DNA from: Jejuia sp040720935
GTDB lineage: Bacteria; Bacteroidota; Bacteroidia; Flavobacteriales; Flavobacteriaceae
Length of the DNA stretch: 64,000 nt
NCBI RefSeq assembly: GCF_040720935.1
Contig: NZ_JBFDAE010000017.1
Location: forward strand, 1-64,000
Direction of reading: 5' to 3'
Below, one piece after another: positions 15,764 through 23,687 of the stretch. The notes below the pieces were generated by a model. It made no database searches. It was given only the letters and a program-made list of their open reading frames with translations, and was not told the origin of the DNA. Each line of letters opens with the position of its first letter. Position 1 is the first letter of the stretch. The translations under genes were made by a program, and so were the position numbers.

Positions 15764-18190
15764 ATGAAAAATCTCATAGTAATCAGTATAGTTCTTTTAA
15801 CTACGTTTTCCGCGATGGCACAATGGAAAAATCGATATCCGAAAGTAGATGGCTATGGTCATCACGTGTATTTAGAAGGTTACGAACTTCCAGTTTTAAA
15901 TGCTGGCGCCATGGATCCTGCGCCCTCGCCTCATAACAATCAAGTGGTGTTTTCGGCTAAAGGATGGTTATGGCTCATGGATTTTGAGACTTCAGAAGCA
16001 CACAGAATAACCACATCTTCTGGTATGGATTCTAGACCAAATTGGTCACAGAATGGCGAGCAAATAGTTTTTATTCGGGATAATAGTTTAGATACCCAAA
16101 TAGTATTACTCGACCTCCAATCAAAAAAAGAAACTGTATTGGTGGATACGGAAGCTTTAGAATTGGACCCTATTTTTTCTTCATCTGGGGAATTTGTGTA
16201 TTATTCATCTGCTAAAAATGCGTCTTTTGATCTTTGGAAAATAAACTTGTCAACTTTAGAGACTTCCCTTATTACAAAAAATAGTAGCCTTGAAAGACTT
16301 CCTGTTCCTACACTTCAAGAAGATAAAATAGTGTACTTAAAAAAAACAGGCTTTTCATATGATTCTATTGAGCTATTTGATGTGAAGCAAAATATATCCT
16401 CCCCTTTAGCCGAAGAAAATTTTATGTCCCAAGCTGCTTTTGCGCTTTCTCCTGATAATCAAACCTTAGTCTATACGTGGCCAAACGGCGACGATTATGA
16501 ACTTCGATTGTTAAATATTTCAATTCCGAAGAGCAGAATGTTATTGACCAAAAGCGAAGGACTTCCTTTAGCTCCAAAATTTAGCTCAGATGGCAAATGG
16601 GTCTATTATGCTGAAAACAATACAAATGAAATTTCCGAATTGAAACGAATATCCATCAATGGAGGATTACCAGAAACTTTAAAAGTCAACAAATGGGATT
16701 ATGGCGTGGAAACTGGCAAACTAAAAATTGTGAGCAAAGTAGATGGCAAAATAGATGCCGTTAGATTAAGTATCACAGACAAAAATGGACACCCAATTAT
16801 TCCCAATAAAGGCATTATCCATTCTGAAGGACAAAACGGCATCGTGTTTTTCTATGCCTCAGGAGAAGTAGAAATTGAAGCACCACTTGGCGAAGTGACT
16901 ATAACCGCTGTTCATGGTTTTGCGACCCCTAAACATGTTCAGAGCGTTGAGATAAAACAGGGTTCTACTACTACAGAACTGAACTTAAATAAAAATTGGG
17001 ATGCAAAAAAAGACGGGTGGTATTCGGCAGATAATCATTTTCATCTCAATTATGGTGGCACTAGCCAATTAGACCCTGAGGATATTCTAGTCGATTTAAA
17101 AGCTGAAGATATAGATATAGCATATGCATTAGTCGCCAATTTAGGAAACCGGTTTCTAGAGCAAGACCTAATCAATTGGAAAAGTGATGAAACTCCAATG
17201 TTGCGGTTTGGACAAGAAGTCCGTTCTCATTTTCTTGGCCATTTAAATTTGATAGGAATTAAAGCATTGTATTGGCCTTGGGTTTGGGGCCCTTATTACG
17301 ATATTTATGGAACTGACGACAGGTTAAATGCTGAACCGCTGCGTTTTACTCGGGAACAAGGTGGGGTTTCTGGCTATGTACATCCAGTTTCTATAAAAGA
17401 CCCTTTTAAAGAAGGAGGTGCAAGATCCATTCCAGTATCGTTGATAGCTGATGCGGTTTTGGGAGAAGTAGATATTTTAGAGTTGGGATGTTTATGGACA
17501 GATGAAATTGGAACATCGGCATTATGGCATGAGTTTCTAAATTTGGGAATTCCAATGGCATTATCGGCAGGTAGTGATGTCATGAACGACCTCTACAGAA
17601 CCATGGCAATAGGTGCAGCTCGAGTTTACGTAAAACCAGAAGGCACATTTACGGAACAAAGTTTTTTAGATGCTTTAAAAAAAGGCAAAAGCTTCGTGAG
17701 TAATGGGCCTCAAGTACTTTTTACTGTAAATAATAAAGAGGTAGGCGATGTTGTAAAATCAAATAAAACTAAAGCGCAATGGTTGCTCAAAGTACATGCC
17801 CCAATTCCATATGAAACAATAGAAATTTTTGTGAATGGAAAAGTAGTGTGGACGAAAAAAAGTAAAGGTAGAACTTCTGAAACCTACAAAGGTTCTATTA
17901 CTATTCCCGAAGGAGGTTGGGTTACAGCAAGGGTTTCTGGCGGAAAAGTCGATTGGCCCATGATGGACAGTTACCCTTTTGCTGAAAGTTCGCCAATTTG
18001 GTTTCATAAAATTGGGAGCACTTCTGAAATATCTAGAATTGAAGCAGCGACCAAACTTTTGAAAGCATTAGAAGTTTCTGAAAATCGTCTTAAAGGAGGT
18101 TATAAAAATCAGCAAATACCGAAACTTAGTGCTCATTTTTCTAAAGCTAAGAAAGTATTAATAGAACTTTCTGGGGATAATAATAATTAA
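15764..18190 (+). CDS. Secreted TolB-like plus CehA/McbA metallohydrolase
   Basis: An 808-residue protein with a signal peptide (1-19, TTFSAMA-QW). The N-terminal half (about 45-320) has repeated TolB/WD40-like beta-propeller strands (RPNWSQNGEQIVFIRD; LAPKFSSDGKWVYYAEN). The second half (about 420-720) is a PHP-type metallohydrolase of the CehA/McbA kind: WYSADNHFHLNYGG gives the first metal histidines, and YVHPV, ALSAGSDVMND and VSNGPQV follow. A C-terminal beta segment closes the protein. Likely a periplasmic or secreted phosphoesterase/hydrolase; the substrate is unknown. It lies 62 bases after pepT on the same strand. Confidence 0.85.
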   Translation: MKNLIVISIVLLTTFSAMAQWKNRYPKVDGYGHHVYLEGYELPVLNAGAMDPAPSPHNNQVVFSAKGWLWLMDFETSEAHRITTSSGMDSRPNWSQNGEQIVFIRDNSLDTQIVLLDLQSKKETVLVDTEALELDPIFSSSGEFVYYSSAKNASFDLWKINLSTLETSLITKNSSLERLPVPTLQEDKIVYLKKTGFSYDSIELFDVKQNISSPLAEENFMSQAAFALSPDNQTLVYTWPNGDDYELRLLNISIPKSRMLLTKSEGLPLAPKFSSDGKWVYYAENNTNEISELKRISINGGLPETLKVNKWDYGVETGKLKIVSKVDGKIDAVRLSITDKNGHPIIPNKGIIHSEGQNGIVFFYASGEVEIEAPLGEVTITAVHGFATPKHVQSVEIKQGSTTTELNLNKNWDAKKDGWYSADNHFHLNYGGTSQLDPEDILVDLKAEDIDIAYALVANLGNRFLEQDLINWKSDETPMLRFGQEVRSHFLGHLNLIGIKALYWPWVWGPYYDIYGTDDRLNAEPLRFTREQGGVSGYVHPVSIKDPFKEGGARSIPVSLIADAVLGEVDILELGCLWTDEIGTSALWHEFLNLGIPMALSAGSDVMNDLYRTMAIGAARVYVKPEGTFTEQSFLDALKKGKSFVSNGPQVLFTVNNKEVGDVVKSNKTKAQWLLKVHAPIPYETIEIFVNGKVVWTKKSKGRTSETYKGSITIPEGGWVTARVSGGKVDWPMMDSYPFAESSPIWFHKIGSTSEISRIEAATKLLKALEVSENRLKGGYKNQQIPKLSAHFSKAKKVLIELSGDNNN

Positions 18191-18283
18191 AAAACAGACT
18201 TAATCACACTACAATAAACCTTAAACACGACTATTACAAAACTTGACTTTGTAAAAAATTTCAGCTATCTTCGTTTAACAACC

Positions 18284-18316
18284 GATAAAGTTCATTGAAA
18301 CGGAACTTTATCTTTG
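18284..18316 (+). promoter_or_regulatory. Restriction gene promoter with inverted-repeat operator
   Basis: GATAAAGTTC (18284-18293) and GAACTTTATC (18303-18312) form a perfect 10-base inverted repeat with a 9-base spacer. Its right arm overlaps TATCTTTG (18309-18316), a match to TAnnTTTG, 45 bases before the nuclease ATG. A protein bound there would block transcription of the restriction gene. Confidence 0.6.
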
Positions 18317-18361
18317 TATTACCCAACATATTAAAAACATTATATTTACAATAAAAAATTT

Positions 18362-19300
18362 ATGGCGAAAATATCATTTGAGGAGTGGAAAAATAGTATG
18401 TCTTTTATGATAGATGACAATTTTGACAATAGCTTTTTACAAACCATTACACCTATTACTAGATTAATTAATAGTTCTTGTCGAAATTTTTCTGATCCAA
18501 ATGAGCTATCGTCATTTTTAACCACTGATAGTGGGGATATATCTTCTCTAATAAAATTAAAGGCATTCGTTTCAGTTATAGGGCTATCAGAAGAAAGACT
18601 TAAAAGAGTCGTATCTCTAATGAGGTTTAGATTTTTTGGAGAGGAGTTTAGGACAGAGTGGGCAGTCAAACGTATTAGCCGGACTTTGAATGAGAATGAA
18701 GAATTCAGAAATCTTTTAATTGATTTTTTTATTAATGGTCGAAATTCTAGAATTGGCAGAGAAATGCCATTATATTATATGCGGAATTTCAATCTATTAA
18801 ATGCTGATTTTATAACAGATTTAAGTGAATTCAATTATGTAGAAAGAATTTTAAATGATAATGAAATTCAGGGTAAATATTCGAATGAAGTAGGTGCTCA
18901 CGTTGAAAGAATAATACAGAATAGATTAGATGAATATCAACAAACATCAAACAATGAATTGAGATATGAAATTCAAAAAGAATTTCCACTACTCAATAAA
19001 AATATTGACTTCTTAATACCAAATGTTGATGCCCCTATAATTTTGATAGAATCATCATATAATATCACGACAGGTAGTGGTCAATCAAAACGAGCCGACC
19101 AATTAGTTGAGCTTTATGGAATTTTAATGCGTCACAATGCTAATCATAGAGCAAATAGAATTATTATGCTAAATTATTGTGATGGTTTTGGTTGGGTAGG
19201 AAGACAGAATGACTTACATAGAATTTACGATTCAAGTGATTTTGTATTTAATCAAAATCAACTTCACGTTTTAGATGAAGTTCTTAATGAATATTATTAA
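18362..19300 (+). CDS. Probable type II restriction endonuclease
   Basis: A 312-residue cytoplasmic protein that I cannot assign to a named family. It is called a restriction enzyme from its position facing a C5-cytosine methyltransferase and from a PD-(D/E)XK-like core: a helix with EVGAHVERIIQNRL (Glu177/Glu182), then NIDFLIPNVDAPIILIESSY with Asp216 and Glu230-x-Ser232. The N-terminal 160 residues are helical and charged. Its 3' end overlaps the methyltransferase 3' end by 17 bases in convergent orientation. Base content is AT-rich like the methyltransferase. The recognition site cannot be read from the sequence. Confidence 0.72.
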   Translation: MAKISFEEWKNSMSFMIDDNFDNSFLQTITPITRLINSSCRNFSDPNELSSFLTTDSGDISSLIKLKAFVSVIGLSEERLKRVVSLMRFRFFGEEFRTEWAVKRISRTLNENEEFRNLLIDFFINGRNSRIGREMPLYYMRNFNLLNADFITDLSEFNYVERILNDNEIQGKYSNEVGAHVERIIQNRLDEYQQTSNNELRYEIQKEFPLLNKNIDFLIPNVDAPIILIESSYNITTGSGQSKRADQLVELYGILMRHNANHRANRIIMLNYCDGFGWVGRQNDLHRIYDSSDFVFNQNQLHVLDEVLNEYY

Positions 19301-20639
19301 CTATAATAGGTTCATTTTCTATTAACTCAACTATATTATTTGAATATATTTTGGCTAATTGACTAGCAACGTGTTCAACTACAGGAACAGCTACCGTATT
19401 TCCTAACAAATCAAAAGCTTCAGTTTCTTTAACTGGAATTTCATACCATTCAGGATAACCGAATAAACGTAATCCTTCGCGAATTGTTAATCTTCTTAAT
19501 CCACCATTATCCGGAACTGCTAACCGTAAAACATCAGTAGCAACAAGAGTTGGTGCAATATCATTTGGATCCAATATTTTATTGATTTCAAAACTCAATT
19601 TTCCAGTTACAATGTTGTAACCTTTTGGTTTTGTTTCATCATAAACACGATATTTTTTCTCACCGTTTTCAGTTTTTTCTCGAACTAATTTTTTTGGATA
19701 TTCAAATCTTAAATATCCCTTTTTAACTAAATCATCTAATAATCCTTTGAGGTTTTCGTCTTTATGAAATGTTGAGATTTGTTTTAAAGTCAACGCCATT
19801 CCGTCCATCCAATCAATACCTATTTTTTCAGCCCAATGTTTTTTTCTTCTTTCTTTAAATAATTTATTTAATAAAATAATCTGTTTATCAGATACTTCTC
19901 CCTTAATACCAATATCCCAACTATGAATATTATTATCACCACCTCTTTTATCCTTAATAGATTTACCATATAAATCTTCCATTTCAAAATGCTGGAAAAG
20001 CTTTTGAGTGAAATCAGAATTAATCGTTTCTAAACCATTTTCTAAAATCGTTTTCAAAGGTTTAAAATGCTTTTCATTAACATTTAAATTAGCTGTTTCA
20101 TCTTTTGTTCCAACTATAAAAATTCTTTTACGAGATTGTGGCAAACCAAAATCAATTGAATCTAATACTTCCCAAGAAACATTGTAACCTAATTCATCTT
20201 TTAACTTGTATAAAATAGTAGATAAAGTCCTTCCTATTTTATCATTTTTGCTTTCTAAATCGTGTTTAACAAGTCCTTCAACATTTTCAAGAATAAAGCC
20301 ATAAGGTTTTTTTGCTTTTAGTATTCTCTCTATCTCAAAGAACAATGTACCTCTAGTATCAACAAAACCTTGTCTTTTACCTCCTGCACTAAATGGTTGG
20401 CAAGGAAATCCCCCCAAAAGAAAATCAAAATCAGGAATAAATTCATTTCTAATATCAAATAAATCTCCAGCTAAAAAATCCTGTTCAAAATTATGTTTTA
20501 ATGTCTTAACTGCATAAGGCTTAATTTCAGAGGTTAAAACACATTCTGTTTTAAAACCTAAATTTTGAAAAGCACTCTCAAATCCTAATCTAATTCCTCC
20601 TAAACCAGCAAACAAATCAATAAATTTTACTTTTTGCAT
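19284..20639 (-). CDS. DNA (cytosine-5) methyltransferase
   Basis: Protects the host DNA by C5-cytosine methylation within a type II restriction system. 451 residues with ordered motifs: I FIDLFAGLGGIRLGF, IV GGFPCQPFSAGGKRQGF with catalytic Cys80, VI ILENVEGLVKHD, VIII DFGLPQSRKRIFIVG, a target-recognition region (about 200-375), IX LRRLTIREGLRLFGYP, and X LLGNTVAVPV. It begins five bases after the DUF6471 stop, so the two are co-transcribed. Target sequence unknown. Confidence 0.95.
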   Translation of the reverse strand: MQKVKFIDLFAGLGGIRLGFESAFQNLGFKTECVLTSEIKPYAVKTLKHNFEQDFLAGDLFDIRNEFIPDFDFLLGGFPCQPFSAGGKRQGFVDTRGTLFFEIERILKAKKPYGFILENVEGLVKHDLESKNDKIGRTLSTILYKLKDELGYNVSWEVLDSIDFGLPQSRKRIFIVGTKDETANLNVNEKHFKPLKTILENGLETINSDFTQKLFQHFEMEDLYGKSIKDKRGGDNNIHSWDIGIKGEVSDKQIILLNKLFKERRKKHWAEKIGIDWMDGMALTLKQISTFHKDENLKGLLDDLVKKGYLRFEYPKKLVREKTENGEKKYRVYDETKPKGYNIVTGKLSFEINKILDPNDIAPTLVATDVLRLAVPDNGGLRRLTIREGLRLFGYPEWYEIPVKETEAFDLLGNTVAVPVVEHVASQLAKIYSNNIVELIENEPIIVNNIH

Positions 20640-20644
20640 TTCAG

Positions 20645-20920
20645 TTAGTTTTTAGATTTATATTCAGTATGTGGTTCAGCTACAATTGACAATTGACTTT
20701 CATATTCCTCAATTTCTATTTTTTCGCAACCAATAGCAGTCAAACATTGCAGAAAGAAAGAAGCACTAAAAGTTCCTCTACTAATTTTACTATCAATACT
20801 TGACTTTGTTTCTTCTATCCCTATTTGTTCAAGCAAATTAACTAAATCAGAATTTGAAATTCCTTTTCGAACCAATTCTGACTTTAATAAGCGTTTAACT
20901 TTATCATTCCACTCTGACAT
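20645..20920 (-). CDS. DUF6471 small protein, possible controller
   Basis: A 91-residue protein beginning MSEWNDKVKRLLKSELVRKG. The first 70 residues look like a helix-turn-helix-type bundle (KGISNSDLVNLLEQIGIEE; SKISRGTFSASFFLQCL), which I recognise as DUF6471, a family often found beside DNA methyltransferases. It is the first gene of the methyltransferase operon and is preceded by a 12-base direct repeat. A role as transcriptional controller, timing methylation before restriction, is inference. Confidence 0.8.
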   Translation of the reverse strand: MSEWNDKVKRLLKSELVRKGISNSDLVNLLEQIGIEETKSSIDSKISRGTFSASFFLQCLTAIGCEKIEIEEYESQLSIVAEPHTEYKSKN

Positions 20921-20940
20921 AATTTAGAAGTTTTATTCAT

Positions 20941-20980
20941 TGCAAATTTTAATAAAAATTATCATATATGCAAATTTTAA
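20941..20980 (-). promoter_or_regulatory. 12-base direct repeats upstream of methyltransferase operon
   Basis: TGCAAATTTTAA occurs at 20941-20952 and again at 20969-20980 (plus strand), 28 bases apart, starting 20 bases before the DUF6471 ATG. Read on the minus strand each gives TTAAAATTTGCA, close to a -7 element. This may be a pair of regulator sites or tandem promoters. Confidence 0.5.
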
Positions 20981-20997
20981 GTCAAAAATAAAAATAC

Positions 20998-21200
20998 GTT
21001 GGGTAACAATGTATAAAAAACATAGGGCATTTGTGCTTAATCAAAAGGTCTGTGATTGTTAACAAAGTCCGCTAAATATAAAATTTGGCGTTTATAAAAG
21101 AAAAGGTAAAAGCAAAATATTTATATTTAGCTCAGTAATAAACCGAAACGTATCGCTTATCACCTGCCCTACATTTCTTATACTAGACGTTAAACGAAAC
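20998..21200. repeat. Folded attC-like element
   Basis: The two ends are imperfect inverted copies of each other: the left end (20998-21027, GTTGGGTAAC ... CATAGGGC) and the right end (21168-21197, GCCCTACATTTCTTATAC ... GTTAAAC). GTTGGGT (20998-21004) and GTTAAAC both fit GTTRRRY. No reading frame is present. It sits between the restriction island and the YdeI-like gene, nine bases before the latter's start. No integron integrase is in the window, so attC identity is inference. Confidence 0.45.
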
Positions 21201-21208
21201 ATAAAAAA

Positions 21209-21811
21209 ATGAAAAAAGTCCACTCCGTAGAAGAATACATAGAAGAAAGTGCCCACTATAGTAATGCGTTAAACTTATTACGCTCCATCATCCTTTCCAC
21301 AGAACTTGAAGAAACCGTAAAATGGAGTTGTCCTGTGTATGCCTTAAATGGTAAAAACGTATTAAGTCTCGGTGCTTTTAAGAACCATTTTGGAATATGG
21401 TTCTTCAATGGTGTGTTTTTAAAGGATGAACAAAACCTCCTTAGAAATGCCCAAGACGGAAAAACAAAAGCCATGCGACAAATGCGTTTTGAAAATATAG
21501 AAGATATTGATAAAAACGTTGTCTTAGCTTATGTAAAGGAAGCCATTGAAAATCAAAAATTGGGTAAAGAAATTAAGCCTGTAAAAACTACCAAAAAAGA
21601 TATTGTAATTCCTGCTGAACTCAAAACTGTATTGGATTCTGATACCGACTTAAATAATTCCTTTAAAAATCTCACTCCAAGTAAACGGCGCGAGTATTGT
21701 GACTACATTGCTTCTGCAAAACGAGACGCCACAAAACAAACCCGCTTAGAAAAAATAAAACCGATGATTTTAGAAAACATCGGTTTGAATGATAAGTATA
21801 AAAATTGTTAG
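21209..21811 (+). CDS. YdeI/OmdA-like protein (DUF1801 plus C-terminal helix domain)
   Basis: A 200-residue soluble protein. Residues 1-115 match the DUF1801/YdhG-like fold (MKKVHSVEEYIEES; ETVKWSCPVYALNGKNVLSLGAFKNHFGIWFFNG). Residues 135-195 match the YdeI/OmdA C-terminal domain (LTPSKRREYCDYIASAKRDATKQTRLEKI). Distant relatives have been linked to bacteriocin resistance, but the biochemical role is unclear. It lies directly behind the attC-like element and is convergent with proB. Its stop codon is inside a perfect hairpin. Confidence 0.85.
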   Translation: MKKVHSVEEYIEESAHYSNALNLLRSIILSTELEETVKWSCPVYALNGKNVLSLGAFKNHFGIWFFNGVFLKDEQNLLRNAQDGKTKAMRQMRFENIEDIDKNVVLAYVKEAIENQKLGKEIKPVKTTKKDIVIPAELKTVLDSDTDLNNSFKNLTPSKRREYCDYIASAKRDATKQTRLEKIKPMILENIGLNDKYKNC

Positions 21812-21850
21812 AACAATTTCAAATTAAGAGAATTATAGTTTGTTCTCTTA
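21802..21850. terminator. Two hairpins between convergent YdeI-like gene and proB
   Basis: AAATTGTT-AG-AACAATTT (21802-21819) is a perfect palindrome that contains the TAG stop of the YdeI-like gene. TAAGAGAA (21825-21832) pairs with TTCTCTTA (21843-21850) around a 10-base loop. A run of eight T follows at 21863-21870. Together they could end transcription from both sides. Confidence 0.5.
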
Positions 21851-21868
21851 GTAATTCCAATATTTTTT

Positions 21869-22639
21869 TTAAAGCGATACTTTAGTACCAACATCTTTTC
21901 CGTCTATAATATCTATTATAATATTATCTTTTTTACCATTCACAATATAGGTAGGTATATTATTTGCTGCTGCTTGTTGTGCATAATCTAACTTGGAGCC
22001 CATACCTCCTCTACCTTCTCCTTCGATTTTATTATTCTCTTTAATGTATTTATCTAAATCGTCGTCTGGGTCAACATTTGTAATTAAATCGCTATTTTCT
22101 TCCTCTGGATGTCCGTCGTAAAGGCCGTCTATATCAGTTAAAATAATCAGCCTATCTGCATTTATAAGTTGCGCAATTAAACTCGCTAACTCATCATTAT
22201 CTGAAAACATAGACATGGTAACAGATACTGCATCATCTTCATTAGCAATAGGCACAACACCTTCAGACAATAAGCCCTCGCAACAACTAATCATATTTTC
22301 TCTGTGTACACCTGGCGTAAAATCTCTTTTGGTGGGCAATACTTGAGCGCATTTCATTCCATACTCATGGAAAATATTATAATACAAACGCATCATTCTT
22401 GGTTGCCCAATGGCAGAATATACTTGTCGTCTTTGGGTTCTATTTTCAATTTTAGATTCCCCCATCACTTCGCGACCTGCAATTACAGATCCTGATGATA
22501 CTAAAATCGTCATAATATCCCGCTCGTAAAGCTCCGCGATTTGTTTTACCAAACGTCTCAACACAGGTCTTACAATTCGGTTGTCCTTATTGGTCATAAC
22601 GTTTGTACCAACTTTAATTACTATTCTTTCTTTGTACAT
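21869..22639 (-). CDS. proB: Glutamate 5-kinase, short form
   Basis: Phosphorylates glutamate, the first step of proline synthesis. 256 residues: the amino-acid-kinase domain only, without the C-terminal PUA domain present in the E. coli enzyme (367 residues). Seen: ERIVIKVGTNVMT, VSSGSVIAGREVMG, IANEDDAVSV, FSDNDELASLIAQLINAD, TDIDGLYDGHP and GRGGMGSKLDYAQQAA. It starts one base after the proC stop, so the two are co-transcribed. ProA is not in the window. Confidence 0.94.
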   Translation of the reverse strand: MYKERIVIKVGTNVMTNKDNRIVRPVLRRLVKQIAELYERDIMTILVSSGSVIAGREVMGESKIENRTQRRQVYSAIGQPRMMRLYYNIFHEYGMKCAQVLPTKRDFTPGVHRENMISCCEGLLSEGVVPIANEDDAVSVTMSMFSDNDELASLIAQLINADRLIILTDIDGLYDGHPEEENSDLITNVDPDDDLDKYIKENNKIEGEGRGGMGSKLDYAQQAAANNIPTYIVNGKKDNIIIDIIDGKDVGTKVSL

Positions 22640-22640
22640 A

Positions 22641-23447
22641 TTAATATTCTTTTCCTAATTCAACAGCTCTATTAAATGCAGCAAAAGCAGCGTCTTTTAT
22701 TAATTCGCTCAAATTATTATCATCCATAGAGTCTAAAGCTGCGCGAGTTGTACCACCTTTAGAAGCCACAAGTTCCATCCAAGAATTAGGGGATAAATTA
22801 GATTGGTTAAAGAGCTCTACGGCTCCAGTAAACGTCTGACTAACCAACATGGTAGAATCGTTTTTTGAAAAGCCCATTTGTAACGCTGCTTCCATCATGC
22901 TTTGCATAAAATAAAACACGTATGCGGGTCCGCTTCCAGAAATCCCTGTGGATGCATCTATCAATCCTTCGTTTGAAACTTTAATGGATTTTCCTGTGGT
23001 ATCCAATAAACTTTCTACCGTTAAAAGCTCAATACGAGACACTTCTGGCGAAGCCACATAAGAGGTTAAGCCTTTACCAATTTGTGCTGGTAAATTCGGC
23101 ATTGCCCTAACTATTTTTTTCAATCCTGTTATTTCGGTAATTCTAGGTATAGTAACACCTGCCATAATGGAAATAATAATTTGTTGTGGTGTTACCAATG
23201 GCTGAATAGAATTAAACACCTCTTCAGCATGATATGGTTTTACAGCTATAAATATAATATCTGCTATTGGCACACAATCATCCAATTTTTCAAACGTATC
23301 AAAATGCGATATTTTGTCTAACGCTTCCAGTTTCTCCTTGGAGTTATCCAAAACCATGATATTTCGTTTTTTCAATAGTTTGGATTTAGACATTCCTTCG
23401 GCATAGGTTAAGCCCATGTTGCCAGCTCCAATTACAAGTACTCTCAT
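22641..23447 (-). CDS. proC: Pyrroline-5-carboxylate reductase
   Basis: Reduces pyrroline-5-carboxylate to proline with NAD(P)H. 268 residues, normal length. Seen: the Rossmann start VLVIGAGNMGLTYAEG, FIAVKPYHAEEV, IISIMAGVTIPRI, RAMPNLPAQIGKG, and the C-terminal family signature region GISGSGPAYVFYFMQSM ... LVASKGGTTRAALDSM. It lies 18 bases after the small 63-residue gene and one base before proB, in the apparent order GNAT, small protein, proC, proB. Confidence 0.96.
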   Translation of the reverse strand: MRVLVIGAGNMGLTYAEGMSKSKLLKKRNIMVLDNSKEKLEALDKISHFDTFEKLDDCVPIADIIFIAVKPYHAEEVFNSIQPLVTPQQIIISIMAGVTIPRITEITGLKKIVRAMPNLPAQIGKGLTSYVASPEVSRIELLTVESLLDTTGKSIKVSNEGLIDASTGISGSGPAYVFYFMQSMMEAALQMGFSKNDSTMLVSQTFTGAVELFNQSNLSPNSWMELVASKGGTTRAALDSMDDNNLSELIKDAAFAAFNRAVELGKEY

Positions 23448-23465
23448 TTATTTTAGTTTTTAGTT

Positions 23466-23657
23466 TTAGATAAAAAGCATACAATCTTTACAGTCTTTTA
23501 CCTCACCATAATAGGTTTCCCGGTATTTATGTACTGTTTTAAATGGCAATCCTAACAAACACTTTTTAATGTAAGTTACTTTTGTTATTAATTCTCCCAT
23601 TCTAACAGAATGTCGCTTTTCAATTTTTGTTTCTCTTTTTATTTGTATTATTTTCAT
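23466..23657 (-). CDS. Small basic protein of unknown function
   Basis: 63 residues, strongly basic in the first half (KRETKIEKRHSVRMGELITK) and ending with DCKDCMLF, a possible two-cysteine metal or redox site. No signal peptide or membrane segment. It fits tightly between GNAT (30-base gap) and proC (18-base gap) on the same strand, which argues that it is a real gene. I do not recognise a family. Confidence that it is translated is moderate. Confidence 0.55.
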   Translation of the reverse strand: MKIIQIKRETKIEKRHSVRMGELITKVTYIKKCLLGLPFKTVHKYRETYYGEVKDCKDCMLFI

Positions 23658-23687
23658 TAAAATTTTATGTGTTTTGATTACATGTGA

